The notes: a model not told the origin generated them from the sequence alone. Positions 51,697 through 62,483 are shown, counted from the first letter of the stretch. The stretch: 64,000 nucleotides of DNA from Vicingaceae bacterium (GCA_019429185.1 JAHYJH010000001.1:1-64000), one strand, 5' to 3'. Translations and numbers: made by a program.

Positions 51697-52893
51697 TTAA
51701 CAAAGCAACGCCAACGTATTTTTTATGCGTTTTATGGCTTCTGTTAATACTTCTTCTGAAGCGGCATAGGATAAACGAATACACTCAGGATTTCCAAAAG
51801 CATCACCACTAACTAAGGCAATTAAACCTTCATCGAGCAAAAACATACATAAATCACTAGAATTAGTGATGGTGGTATTTTTATAGGATTTTCCAACATA
51901 GGCAGACACATCAGGGAAAAAATAAAAAGCTCCTTTTGGTTCATTTAAAACAAGACCAGGGATTTCGCTTAATAAGGAAAAAACTAAGTTTCTTCTTTTT
52001 TCAAAGGCAATAACCATTTCACTAACCACAGAGGCATCGGCTTCAAGGGCTGCTTGAGCTGCCTTTTGGGCAATGCTGCAAGTTCCAGAAGTAAATTGTC
52101 CTTGCATTTTTGTGCAGGCATCAGCAATCCATTTGGGAGCACCAATGTAGCCAATTCTCCAACCCGTCATGGCAAATCCTTTAGAAACGCCATTTACAGT
52201 TACTACCTGCTCATTTATAAAGTCAAATTGAGCAATGCTTTCATGTTTTCCAATAAAGTTGATGTGTTCGTAAATTTCGTCAGAAACAATAATGATATCA
52301 GGGTAATTTTTAAGCAGTTGAGCAATTTCAAAAAGTTCTTCTTTGGTATAAACAGAACCACTCGGATTGCAAGGAGAGCTAAACCAAAGCATTCTGGTTT
52401 TAGGAGTAATGGCAGCTTCTATTTGAGCAGGAGTAACTTTAAAATCGGTTGAAATGGAAGAAGCAATTAACACAGGGGTTGCTTCAGCAATTTTTATCAT
52501 TTCAATGTAACTTACCCAATATGGAGCTAACAATATGACTTCATCACCAGGGTTTAATATGCTTAATGCTAAATTGGTAAGGGCGTGTTTTGCTCCAGTG
52601 GAAACAACAATTTGCTCAGGGGAATAATCTAAATTATTATCTCGTTTAAATTTTTTTGAAATGGCTTGTCTTAACTCTAAATAACCGGGAACGGGTGTGT
52701 AGTGTGTATAATTTTCATCCAACGCTTTTTTTGCAGCATTTTTAATGAAATCGGGGGTGTTAAAATCGGGTTCTCCAATGCTAAGGCTAATAACGTCTTT
52801 TCCTTCGGCTTGTAATTCTCTACTTAACCTTGCCATAGCTAATGTTTGTGATTCGCTAAGGTTGTTAATTCTGTTAGATAATGTTTTGTTCAT
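51697..52893 (-). CDS. pyridoxal phosphate-dependent aminotransferase (AspC-like)
   Basis: ISLSIGEPDFNTPDFIK, NPSGSVYTKEEL, SKGFAMTGWRIGY PLP lysine region. Confidence 0.92.
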   Translation of the reverse strand: MNKTLSNRINNLSESQTLAMARLSRELQAEGKDVISLSIGEPDFNTPDFIKNAAKKALDENYTHYTPVPGYLELRQAISKKFKRDNNLDYSPEQIVVSTGAKHALTNLALSILNPGDEVILLAPYWVSYIEMIKIAEATPVLIASSISTDFKVTPAQIEAAITPKTRMLWFSSPCNPSGSVYTKEELFEIAQLLKNYPDIIIVSDEIYEHINFIGKHESIAQFDFINEQVVTVNGVSKGFAMTGWRIGYIGAPKWIADACTKMQGQFTSGTCSIAQKAAQAALEADASVVSEMVIAFEKRRNLVFSLLSEIPGLVLNEPKGAFYFFPDVSAYVGKSYKNTTITNSSDLCMFLLDEGLIALVSGDAFGNPECIRLSYAASEEVLTEAIKRIKNTLALLC

Positions 52894-53096
52894 GCAATGA
52901 AATTGTATATATAAAAGGCGAAGTTAATAAAATTGATATTCCAATTGATAGATATATAAAGATTTATTCTTTGAAAGATTTATGGTTTATAATTCATGCA
53001 AAATAGCAGATTGTAGCATATTAACAATCATTTTATATTAAATACTAAGTTTTGAAATTTGTGTATGAATTAGATGTGAAAATATAGACTAAATAG

Positions 53097-53236
53097 AGTT
53101 TGTCCATAATGTCCGATTTCTTCGTTATTCTCGTTTTTTAAATCAGTCATTTACACAAGTAAACTCCTGAATTTAAAAAACTTCGAAACCTCGAACTCGA
53201 ACATTCTGAATCAAACTCTCGACTAAATGGACAGAT
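53097..53236. mobile_element. MITE-like element family A, with 9-bp flanking direct repeat
   Basis: agtttgtccataatgtcc ... ctaaatggacagat; flanked by actaaatag at 53088-53096 and 53237-53245. Confidence 0.75.
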
Positions 53237-53267
53237 ACTAAATAGACTAACATATAAATATAAGGAC

Positions 53268-56200
53268 ATGAAAACAAAATTAAAAAAAATCGGACTGCTT
53301 TTATTGGTTTGCTTTCTATTTTTTGGAAAAACCATAAATGCTCAAATTACAAAACTACCTGAATGTAATAATGGTGTGCCTCATTTTAACATTGACTTGT
53401 CTGCCAAACCAGATAGTATGTATATAACTCCTGAAGTTACAAGGGCGGAGCAATGTTGTGGTAATCCTAATGGAAACCAAAATTATGTTTCTTTCTATGT
53501 AAAAGCTCATCCACAAGTAGCCATGATAGAAGTGGATATTTTTACAGGAGCAAATCCTCCTGGAGATGCTGCCAAATACAATGTTGTTACTGGTGGAGAT
53601 TCTATTGTTCCAGGTACTTGCGGAGGTCTTATTGATGCTGGGTTTCCTACCTGTGTTACATTAGATCCATCAGGTTATTTAAAAGTAACTTATTATAAAC
53701 CAGGAAAAAATAAAAACACCTATTATTTTAAGCAAATCCCAAAACCTATTTTCCCTGCTGATGATACAACCAGATCAGGTTGTTCACTTCCTCTGAATAT
53801 TTATGGATTAAATTCAATAGTTATAACATCAATAAATTCATCCACTGGTAATACCACTCCTGGAGCATATAACTCACTGTTAAGTTGTACCAATTGTGAT
53901 GAACCTATTTTTTCGCCAGGTTTAAGTACTCCTGCATGGATAGACTATCAAATTAGTGGAACTCCTCAAGCATCTTCTTGTGGAGCTTATACTTCTGTAG
54001 ATACAGTTCGGTTATATACTTTTGGAGAGTTAACACTTTCAGTTAATCCTAACCCTGCTTCATTTTGTGTGGGAGGAAGTGGTGTAACTCTAACAGCTAC
54101 TGCAAATGGTGGAGATGGAAATTTTTCTTACCAATGGAAAAATAGTATAGGCACAGTAGTTTCTTCATCAAACACTTATTTGGCAACTGCAGCAGGTACA
54201 TATACTGCTTTTGTTACTGATGGATTAACAACTCCTTACTGTCCAGGTGAATATGTTTCAGTATCTGTTACAGTTGGTAACCCACCTGTTGTTGATGCAG
54301 GAATAGACCAAACGGTATGTGCAACTAATCCTTCAGTTTTGTTAAGCGGTTCTGTTCAATATGCTACTGGTGGTCAATGGAGTGGTGGAGCAGGCTCATA
54401 TAATCCTTCAGCAGACTCTTTGCTAACAACATATACACCTACTGCTGTAGAAATTAGTAGTGGCTCTATTACATTAACTTTGACAAGCGTAGGAGCTGGA
54501 GGCGGTTGTGTGAATGCTAATGCACAAGTTGTTATTGGCTTTTCAGATACTATATTTGTAAATCCAGTTGCTCCACCAATTGTCTGTTATGGTGATGTTA
54601 CAACTATACAAGCAAATGCTACAGGCGGCACACCTCCATTAAATTATCAGTGGAGTAACAATTCAACAAGTTCATCCATTTCAACATCAGCAGGAACATA
54701 CAGTGTAATGGTAAGAGATATATATGGTTGTGCTTCAGCTTCAACAATTACGATTTCAAATCCAGCACCTTTAGCATTAGTAATGTCTAGCACCAGTATT
54801 AGTGCAGACCCACTATGTGATGGAAGTGCTTCTGTAAGCATAATAGGAGGGAATCCTCCTTATTCAATTCTCTGGAGCAATTCAGAAACAACATTAACAA
54901 CATCAAATACATTGTGTTATGGAATAGCATCTGTAAATGTTACAGATGCTAATGGTTGCACTGTTAGTGGTAGTGTTGTAGTAAATAAACCAACATGCTC
55001 TGCGTTTGATGTAACAACAACTTCTACAGATGTTGATTGTTATGGGGGAAGTAATGGAACAGCTGCATCTTTTCCAGCGGGTGGTATTCCTCCTTATTTG
55101 TATGTTTGGAATTCAATTCCTGCACAAACTACTCAAAATGCTACAAATTTATCAGCAGGAAATTATACAGTTACAGTAACTGATAGTGTGGATTGTATCC
55201 ATGTTGCAAGTACAACAATTTTTCAACCTACAATAATGACAAACACAATTGTACATACTGATGTAACTACTATTGGTGGTTCTGATGGAAGTGCAACAGC
55301 GAACCCTTTAGGAGGAACTCCTAATTATCAATATCTATGGACACCAGGAGGACAAACAACACAATCTGCTACTAATTTAAATTCTGCTGTTGGAGGATTA
55401 GTATATTATTTAACGATTACAGATGATAATTCATGTACACTCAATGATAGTGTGTTAATTAATCAACCTCCTTGTAATAATTTTATTTTAGCTGTAAATA
55501 CTAGAGATATTTCTTGCAATGGATTAAATAACGGTAGTGCATATATAGTTATAGCTCATGGAACTCCTCCATACAATATCGTATGGTCACATGGACCAAC
55601 AAATGTAACAAGCGTTTCTGGACTAGCTCAAGGTATTTATACAGTTACTGTTACAGATGCATCTAATTGTACTACATTTAAAACATTTACAATTACAGAA
55701 CCTAATCCTCTTTCTTTAGCATTAGTTCCTACAAATATATCATGTTTTGGTGCAGGTGATGGTACCATAGATTTAACTGTTTCTGGAGGAACTTTTCCTT
55801 TCAGTTATACTTGGGTTACAGGTTCAACTACAATTGCTAATCATGAAGATATAGTAGGTCTTTTACCAGGGACATATTCCGTAACTGTTATGGATGAAAA
55901 TAAATGTCTGGCTTCTGGGAGTGTAGGAATCACACAACCCAATAAACTAAATGCAACTTATACTTATGTTGATAATTCTTGTAATGGGTCTAATGATGGA
56001 TCAATAGATATTACACCAACGGGAGGGGTCTTACCTTATTATTATTCATGGACTGGACCCTCAGGCTTTGTTAGTTTTTCTCAAGATATTTCAGGATTAA
56101 TGCCAGGGCTTTATGAGTTAATTATTAGCGATGGAAGTGCTTGTCAATCATCACTTATTCAGATATTTATAGGTAATCCAAGTGTGGTTTCTATTGAAAA

Positions 56201-59200
56201 TATTAAAGTGCCATGTCCTTCTCCTGGAGCTTCATCAGTAATTGTTAATGTCGATTCTATTATTGGAGGTACAGGCGGACCATATCAAGTTTCTTTTGAC
56301 AATCAAGTAACTTTTCAACCAATTGGAATTTATACATTTAGTTTAAATGTTGGAGCTTCTTATCAAATTTGGGCAAAAGATACAAACGGCTGTACGTCTC
56401 TTTCTCCTTATGTTTTAACTATTGATACCAATGTTACAGTCGCATCTGTTTCTTTCAATCCTTGCATCTCTTTAGGAGCAACAACTATTCCTGTCACTGT
56501 TAATCCAATTGGAGGAGATGGAGGTCCTTATCAGGTTTCTACTGACGGAGGTTTAACATGGAATGCTTCGGGTACTTATGTGATTAACTTACCTGTTAAC
56601 AACAATTATTCTATTTCTATCAAAGATGCTAAAGGATGTATTTCAACAAACTATCCTATTACAATCCCAGCTGAGATAACTTCAAGTATTGTGATGACAA
56701 ATGAGGTAAGTTGTTTAGGAGCAAATGATGGAACTTTGAATTTAACTGTAAATGGTGGTTCACCAACCTATCTTTATGCATGGACTGGTTCTTCATCTTT
56801 TACTTCATCAAATGAAGATTTATCCAATCTTTATGCTGGAACTTATTATATTACTATCACTGATAATGAAGGTTGTATTAAATTAGATTCTATAGATATA
56901 ACAACTGTTTTAGATACAACTAAACCTGTTATTTCTTGTGTGGCTAATCAAACAGTAAACACAACATCTTTAACTTGTGATTATATTGTGTCAGGAACTG
57001 CATGGGATGCTGTCGCTACTGATAATTGTGTTATTACTTCTGTTTCGTATGTATTATCTGGTGCTACATCAGGAACAGGAACTTCATTAAATAATGTTGC
57101 CTTTAATTCAGGTATCACATTTATAACTTGGACTGCTATTGATAGTTTAGGCAACACCGAAACATGTACTTACACCATAACCGTAATAGACAACATCAAC
57201 CCAACTATTGTAGCTTGTGGAGCAGGCAATCAAACAGTGAATGTAGATGCAGGACAATGTAGCTTTACGCAAACAGCGAATGTGTGGGATGCAACAGCTA
57301 CAGACAACTGTACCGTAGCAAGTATCACAGCAACCTTAACAGGAGTAACTACCGCCACAGGCTTAACCACCTTGAATGGCGTAAGCTTCAACACAGGCGT
57401 AACCAATGTAGTATGGACAGTAACCGATACCGTTGGCAACACCGAAACATGTACTTACACCATAACCGTAATAGACAATGAATTTCCAATAGTATATAAT
57501 TGTCCTTCAGATATTACAGTAAGTAATGATATTAGTATGTGTGGAGCTGTTGTAAATTGGATTCCTCCAACATATACAGATAATTGTGTAGCTTCAATGA
57601 CAAGCTCTCATAATCCTGGAGATTATTTTGTAGTAGGAACAACAACAGTTACATATACTGTAACAGATTCAGTAAATAATGTATCAACTTGTACTTTTGA
57701 TGTTACAGTAAATGATACAGAATTACCTGCCATCAGTTGTTCTCCATTAATAGCATCTTGTGATTCGTTGGTTAATTATAATGCACCAACAGCTACAGAT
57801 AATTGTGGAGTACTTTCAATTACTCAAATAGCAGGTTTACCAAGTGGATCAACCTTTCCTATTGGAACAACTACCAATACATTTGAAGTTGTAGATATTC
57901 ATAATAATGTTGCACAATGTTCATTTGATGTTGTAATACATCCAACACCAATAATAACATCAGTTTCAACAGATGTAAGTTGTAATGGATTTAATGATGG
58001 AAGTATTGATATTACAGTAACAAATGGAACAACACCTTTTGTTTATGTTTGGAGTAATTCGGCAATCACTGAAGATGTTATGAATTTAGCTCCAGGTATA
58101 TATTCAGTTACAGTTACGGATTCTAATTCTTGCATGTCAACCGCTCAAGATACAATCGTAGAACCTACTTTATTAACCATTTTTGCAAATAATACTCATG
58201 TTAGTTGCTACGGAGGTTCTAATGGTGCTATTGATATTACTGTGTCAGGGGGAGTTTTACCATATACTTATAGTTGGAATAATAGTGCAATTTCAGAAGA
58301 TATAACAAACTTATCAGTTGGATATTATGAGGTAACTGTTACAGATGTTAATGGATGTGCAATTGGCTATTCAACAACGATTACATCTCCTGATTCCATA
58401 GCAATACAAACAACAGTGAATAATGCAACATGTTCAGCTGCAAACGGAAGTATTCAAACTCAGGTGGTAGGAGGAGTAATGCCATATACGTTTGCATGGT
58501 CTAATAGCGCAACAACTATGAATTTATACAATGTAGTTACAGGCTCTTATACATTAGTAGTAACTGATGCAAATGGTTGTTCATCTGAAGTTACAGATTC
58601 TATTGGTTCTGTTTCAAATTTAGTAGCATCTTTAGCAACAACAGATATATCTTGTTATAACAAAGAAGATGGAGAAATTAGGGTAGTGATAAGCAGTGGA
58701 AATCCTCCTTATTTGTATGATTGGTCAACAGGTGGTGTAACTTCAGTTGTTTCAGGTTTAGGAATAGGAACATTTTCTGTGCTGCTAACAGATTCATTTG
58801 GCTGTCAGGTTAATTTGATTACAACTATTTATCAACCAGATCCTTTGGTGGTTGAATTAGATGCAACAGAGTATCCTTCAGGAACGAATATAAGTGTTTA
58901 TGGTGGAAATGATGGATATATTAATTCGATAGTATATGGAGGAACTCCATCCTATGTTTACTTATGGTCAAATGGTGAAAATACAATTGATATTAGTGAT
59001 TTGATAGCTGGAGAATATTCATTGATTGTTACAGATGAAAATGGGTGTACTGGTTATGCAAGAATAACCTTAGTTCAACCTAACATTTTAGAAATGCCTA
59101 GTGGTTATTCTCCGAATGGAGATGGAAGTAATGATTATTTTGTAATAAAAGGAGTTGAATCTTATCCAGATAACGAAATTGTAGTGTTTAATCGTTGGGG

Positions 59201-59354
59201 AAATATTGTTTTTGAAGCCAAAGGATATAAAAACGAATGGAATGGAGAAAATACAAAAGGAGAAGTTTTACCTGAAGGAACTTACTTTGTAATATTCACC
59301 GCTTTTTCTGATAAAGATATTACCTTAAAAGGATATGTTGACTTAAGAAGATAA
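53268..59354 (+). CDS. giant adhesin with SprB repeats, HYR domains and gliding motility-associated (T9SS type B) C-terminal domain
   Basis: Many DVSCNGFNDGSIDITVTNGTTPFVYVWSNSAITEDVMNLAPGIYSVTVTDSNSC-type repeats; HYR blocks; C-term MPSGYSPNGDGSNDYFVIKGVESYPDNEIVVFNRWGNIVFEAKGY. Confidence 0.92.
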   Translation: MKTKLKKIGLLLLVCFLFFGKTINAQITKLPECNNGVPHFNIDLSAKPDSMYITPEVTRAEQCCGNPNGNQNYVSFYVKAHPQVAMIEVDIFTGANPPGDAAKYNVVTGGDSIVPGTCGGLIDAGFPTCVTLDPSGYLKVTYYKPGKNKNTYYFKQIPKPIFPADDTTRSGCSLPLNIYGLNSIVITSINSSTGNTTPGAYNSLLSCTNCDEPIFSPGLSTPAWIDYQISGTPQASSCGAYTSVDTVRLYTFGELTLSVNPNPASFCVGGSGVTLTATANGGDGNFSYQWKNSIGTVVSSSNTYLATAAGTYTAFVTDGLTTPYCPGEYVSVSVTVGNPPVVDAGIDQTVCATNPSVLLSGSVQYATGGQWSGGAGSYNPSADSLLTTYTPTAVEISSGSITLTLTSVGAGGGCVNANAQVVIGFSDTIFVNPVAPPIVCYGDVTTIQANATGGTPPLNYQWSNNSTSSSISTSAGTYSVMVRDIYGCASASTITISNPAPLALVMSSTSISADPLCDGSASVSIIGGNPPYSILWSNSETTLTTSNTLCYGIASVNVTDANGCTVSGSVVVNKPTCSAFDVTTTSTDVDCYGGSNGTAASFPAGGIPPYLYVWNSIPAQTTQNATNLSAGNYTVTVTDSVDCIHVASTTIFQPTIMTNTIVHTDVTTIGGSDGSATANPLGGTPNYQYLWTPGGQTTQSATNLNSAVGGLVYYLTITDDNSCTLNDSVLINQPPCNNFILAVNTRDISCNGLNNGSAYIVIAHGTPPYNIVWSHGPTNVTSVSGLAQGIYTVTVTDASNCTTFKTFTITEPNPLSLALVPTNISCFGAGDGTIDLTVSGGTFPFSYTWVTGSTTIANHEDIVGLLPGTYSVTVMDENKCLASGSVGITQPNKLNATYTYVDNSCNGSNDGSIDITPTGGVLPYYYSWTGPSGFVSFSQDISGLMPGLYELIISDGSACQSSLIQIFIGNPSVVSIENIKVPCPSPGASSVIVNVDSIIGGTGGPYQVSFDNQVTFQPIGIYTFSLNVGASYQIWAKDTNGCTSLSPYVLTIDTNVTVASVSFNPCISLGATTIPVTVNPIGGDGGPYQVSTDGGLTWNASGTYVINLPVNNNYSISIKDAKGCISTNYPITIPAEITSSIVMTNEVSCLGANDGTLNLTVNGGSPTYLYAWTGSSSFTSSNEDLSNLYAGTYYITITDNEGCIKLDSIDITTVLDTTKPVISCVANQTVNTTSLTCDYIVSGTAWDAVATDNCVITSVSYVLSGATSGTGTSLNNVAFNSGITFITWTAIDSLGNTETCTYTITVIDNINPTIVACGAGNQTVNVDAGQCSFTQTANVWDATATDNCTVASITATLTGVTTATGLTTLNGVSFNTGVTNVVWTVTDTVGNTETCTYTITVIDNEFPIVYNCPSDITVSNDISMCGAVVNWIPPTYTDNCVASMTSSHNPGDYFVVGTTTVTYTVTDSVNNVSTCTFDVTVNDTELPAISCSPLIASCDSLVNYNAPTATDNCGVLSITQIAGLPSGSTFPIGTTTNTFEVVDIHNNVAQCSFDVVIHPTPIITSVSTDVSCNGFNDGSIDITVTNGTTPFVYVWSNSAITEDVMNLAPGIYSVTVTDSNSCMSTAQDTIVEPTLLTIFANNTHVSCYGGSNGAIDITVSGGVLPYTYSWNNSAISEDITNLSVGYYEVTVTDVNGCAIGYSTTITSPDSIAIQTTVNNATCSAANGSIQTQVVGGVMPYTFAWSNSATTMNLYNVVTGSYTLVVTDANGCSSEVTDSIGSVSNLVASLATTDISCYNKEDGEIRVVISSGNPPYLYDWSTGGVTSVVSGLGIGTFSVLLTDSFGCQVNLITTIYQPDPLVVELDATEYPSGTNISVYGGNDGYINSIVYGGTPSYVYLWSNGENTIDISDLIAGEYSLIVTDENGCTGYARITLVQPNILEMPSGYSPNGDGSNDYFVIKGVESYPDNEIVVFNRWGNIVFEAKGYKNEWNGENTKGEVLPEGTYFVIFTAFSDKDITLKGYVDLRR

Positions 59355-59387
59355 TAAAATAATATTAATATACTAAAACCAAAAATC

Positions 59388-60311
59388 ATGAAAAAATTAT
59401 TAATAATCATAGCTTTTACACTTCTATATAATATAGAATCAAAAGCACAACAAGATCCATTAGTAACACAATACATGTTTAATGGCTTGTTTTTAAATCC
59501 AGCTTATGCAGGTTCGCATCCATATTGGTCATCAACTTTAACCTATAGAAATCAATGGGTAGGTCTTGAGGGAGCTCCAGAAACAGCTATAGCATCAGTT
59601 GATGGTTCTTTGCCAAATGAAAATATGGGACTTGGTCTTGTTCTTTTTCATGATAGAATTGGAGTTACAAGACAGAACACTATGGTTCTCAATTATTCAT
59701 ACAGTATTAGAATTAATCAAAAATCTAAACTTGCTTTAGGTATTAATGCTGGATTTTCCCAATTCAGTGCACGACTTACTGAATTAACAGTTTGGGATGA
59801 AGATGTTGTTTTTGAGAATAATATGTCGGGCAAGGTGTTGCCAAAATTTGGAGCTGGAGCCTATTATTATGGGGAGCGACATTATGTTGGATTTTCTGTG
59901 CCAACTTTGTTTGCCTATCAAGATAATATGGATTTTAGTTTTAACTTAACTCAATCATCTTTTTTAAGACGACATTATTTGCTAACTGCTGGTTATGTGT
60001 TTAATGTAGGTGCAGATTTCAAATTAAAACCATCATTTTTAGCTAAATATGTTCAAAATGCTCCGTTCGAAGTAGATTTAAATCTAAGCTTACTTTATAA
60101 AGATACCTATTGGTTTGGAGTATCATACCGTTCATATGATGCATTAGCATTTATTTTAGAATATCAAACCAACTTAAATTTTAGAATAGGATATTCTTAT
60201 GATGTTACGTTAACCAAACTGAATGATCACTCACATGGTTCGCATGAAATTATGTTAGGGGTCGATTTAGGTAAAGATTTAGCTAAGGTAAAAACACCAC
60301 GTTTCTTTTAA
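59388..60311 (+). CDS. type IX secretion system membrane protein, PorP/SprF family
   Basis: QQDPLVTQYMFNGLFLNPAYAGSHPYWSSTLTYRNQWVGLEGAPET. Confidence 0.93.
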   Translation: MKKLLIIIAFTLLYNIESKAQQDPLVTQYMFNGLFLNPAYAGSHPYWSSTLTYRNQWVGLEGAPETAIASVDGSLPNENMGLGLVLFHDRIGVTRQNTMVLNYSYSIRINQKSKLALGINAGFSQFSARLTELTVWDEDVVFENNMSGKVLPKFGAGAYYYGERHYVGFSVPTLFAYQDNMDFSFNLTQSSFLRRHYLLTAGYVFNVGADFKLKPSFLAKYVQNAPFEVDLNLSLLYKDTYWFGVSYRSYDALAFILEYQTNLNFRIGYSYDVTLTKLNDHSHGSHEIMLGVDLGKDLAKVKTPRFF

Positions 60312-60332
60312 ACTATTTAAAAACATTTAATT

Positions 60333-62222
60333 ATGAAAACTAATTTAATAATAAACGCAGCAAGTGTTGCAATTTTAATTGGAATGTTAGGATGTTCAAC
60401 ACAATATCATATTAAAAAAGGAGATAATTATTATGATAAAATAGCCTATTCTTCAGCAATAATACATTATGAAAAAGCCTATTCAAAAACGAATGAGGTT
60501 GAGGAGAAACTTGCAGAGACGTATTATAAAATGAATAACTTGAATGTTGCTGGTAGTATATATGAAAAAGCAGTTCAACGAGAAAATCATTCTCCCAAAA
60601 TTTATTTTAATTACGCAAAAATATTAATGAGCAATGGTAACTACGATGAAGCCATAATTTATTTTAAAAAGTATTTAGAAGTCTATAAAGACGATGTTGT
60701 TGCTGAAATGCTGTTAAAATCTTGTTTTTCTATTGGAGATAGATACAGGGATACTACTTTATATGAATTACATCCAATTAAATATGATGAATTTACCAAT
60801 GCATTTAGTGTTTTAGAATATCAAGAAGGAGCTGTTTTTGTTGCCGACAAAGAAGTTTTTTCTGGCAGAAAGAAAAGTCAATGGACAGGCAATAGTTATT
60901 TAGATTTATATGAAATTAAAAAAGATGGTGATGGCTCATGGATGGATCCTCAATTGTTAAAAGGAGATATTAATGGACGTTTTCATGAAGGACCAGCTTC
61001 GTTTTCTAAGGATGGAAATATGGTTTATTTTACTCGAAGTAATTATCTAAAAAGAAAAATGAAAACAAATCTTAATAAGGAAAATAATCTAAAAATTTTT
61101 TCGGCAACATTAGTTGATGATAAGTGGAAAAATTTAAAAGAGTTTCCTTTTAACAGCGATGATTACTCAGTAGGTCATCCTACCTTGTCTGATGATGAGA
61201 AAACAATTTATTTTGTTTCAGATATGCCTGGAGGTTATGGCGGAACGGATTTATATTTATCTAGATGGGAAAATGAGGGGTGGTCTAAACCAGAAAATTT
61301 AGGTGCAATTGTAAATACTGCTGGAAATGAAATGTTTCCTTATATTCATACGGACGATGCCTTATATTTTTCTTCTGATGCACACAATTCCATGGGAGGG
61401 TTAGATGTATTTATTTCTTACTTTAATGGTGAAGTGTGGGCTCAACCAGAAAATTTAAATTATCCACTAAATTCATCAAAAGATGATTTTGGCTTCAACA
61501 TAAGTAAGAATAATAGCAGTGTAGGTTTTGTATCTTCTTCAAGAGCTGATGCTGATAAAATGTATATCTATGATAAGCACCCTCCAAAGTTTAATTTATT
61601 TGGTGTAGCTCGTGAAAAAGGAAAACAAAAACGTGTTCAAGGGGTTACTGTTGAAATAATCAATGCTAAAACAGGAAAAATAATAAGTATGGTAAGTAAT
61701 AAATATGGTGAATTTAAACTCAGTTTAGAGCCTGAATCAAATTATGACTTGTATTGCACAAAAATAGGTTGTTTTACTCGAACTGATAAAATTTCTACGC
61801 TAGGATTAAAGTATTCACAAAATTTTTATGCCGATTTTGAAGTTGAACAAATCGTAATTGATAAACCAATTGTGTTAGAAAATATTTATTATGATTTCGA
61901 TAAATGGGAAATTAGACCTGATGCAGCTCTTGAATTAGATAAATTAGTGAAATTATTGAAAGACAATCCATCAATAGAAATTGAAATGAGTTCACATACT
62001 GATTCTAGAGGGAATGACCAATATAATTTAGTTTTATCAAACAAAAGAGCAATCGCAGCGGTTAAATATTTAATTGCTAGTGGAATCGATGAAAATAGAT
62101 TGACTTATAAAGGTTATGGCGAAAAACAATTGGTAAATCATTGTGCAAATGATGTTGAGTGTACAAGAAAAGAGCACCAACTGAACAGAAGAACAGAGTT
62201 TAAGGTTACTAAAATCAGATGA
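60333..62222 (+). CDS. OmpA family protein with TPR and PD40 repeats
   Basis: TPR N-term, FVSDMPGGYGGTDLYLSRW PD40 motif, C-term IYYDFDKWEIRPDAALELDKLVKLLKDNPSIEIEMSSHTDSRGNDQYNLVLSNKRA. Confidence 0.93.
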   Translation: MKTNLIINAASVAILIGMLGCSTQYHIKKGDNYYDKIAYSSAIIHYEKAYSKTNEVEEKLAETYYKMNNLNVAGSIYEKAVQRENHSPKIYFNYAKILMSNGNYDEAIIYFKKYLEVYKDDVVAEMLLKSCFSIGDRYRDTTLYELHPIKYDEFTNAFSVLEYQEGAVFVADKEVFSGRKKSQWTGNSYLDLYEIKKDGDGSWMDPQLLKGDINGRFHEGPASFSKDGNMVYFTRSNYLKRKMKTNLNKENNLKIFSATLVDDKWKNLKEFPFNSDDYSVGHPTLSDDEKTIYFVSDMPGGYGGTDLYLSRWENEGWSKPENLGAIVNTAGNEMFPYIHTDDALYFSSDAHNSMGGLDVFISYFNGEVWAQPENLNYPLNSSKDDFGFNISKNNSSVGFVSSSRADADKMYIYDKHPPKFNLFGVAREKGKQKRVQGVTVEIINAKTGKIISMVSNKYGEFKLSLEPESNYDLYCTKIGCFTRTDKISTLGLKYSQNFYADFEVEQIVIDKPIVLENIYYDFDKWEIRPDAALELDKLVKLLKDNPSIEIEMSSHTDSRGNDQYNLVLSNKRAIAAVKYLIASGIDENRLTYKGYGEKQLVNHCANDVECTRKEHQLNRRTEFKVTKIR

Positions 62223-62283
62223 TAATGAAGAAAGGAAGGGAGGAATTGTCAATAAATCTACCAAACAAAAACTAATCATTAAT

Positions 62284-62442
62284 AACCTGAGTTCGGGATA
62301 ACGACAAAGTTTCTGTATTTTGTCACATTGAGTGATTTTTTGAAAAAAAATTGTATCGAAATGGGCAAAATACTTAGTTTTCGATACAAAATTATTACAT
62401 AATTTCAAACTGACAGTATTTTGCTTAACCCGAACTCAGGTT
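62284..62442. mobile_element. MITE-like element with 14-bp perfect terminal inverted repeats
   Basis: aacctgagttcggg (62284-62297) / cccgaactcaggtt (62429-62442); internal ttgtatcgaaa...ttttcgatacaa hairpin. Confidence 0.8.
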
Positions 62443-62483
62443 AATAGTTTGTATATTACAATTGGCTTTTTTAAGAAAAAAAT

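Noticed and set aside
53147-53335. 62-aa minus-strand ORF
   Set aside because: Runs through the MITE-like element and antisense to the adhesin start; no protein-like features.
62070-62408. 112-aa minus-strand ORF
   Set aside because: Antisense to the ompA end and created by the inverted-repeat element; low-complexity composition.
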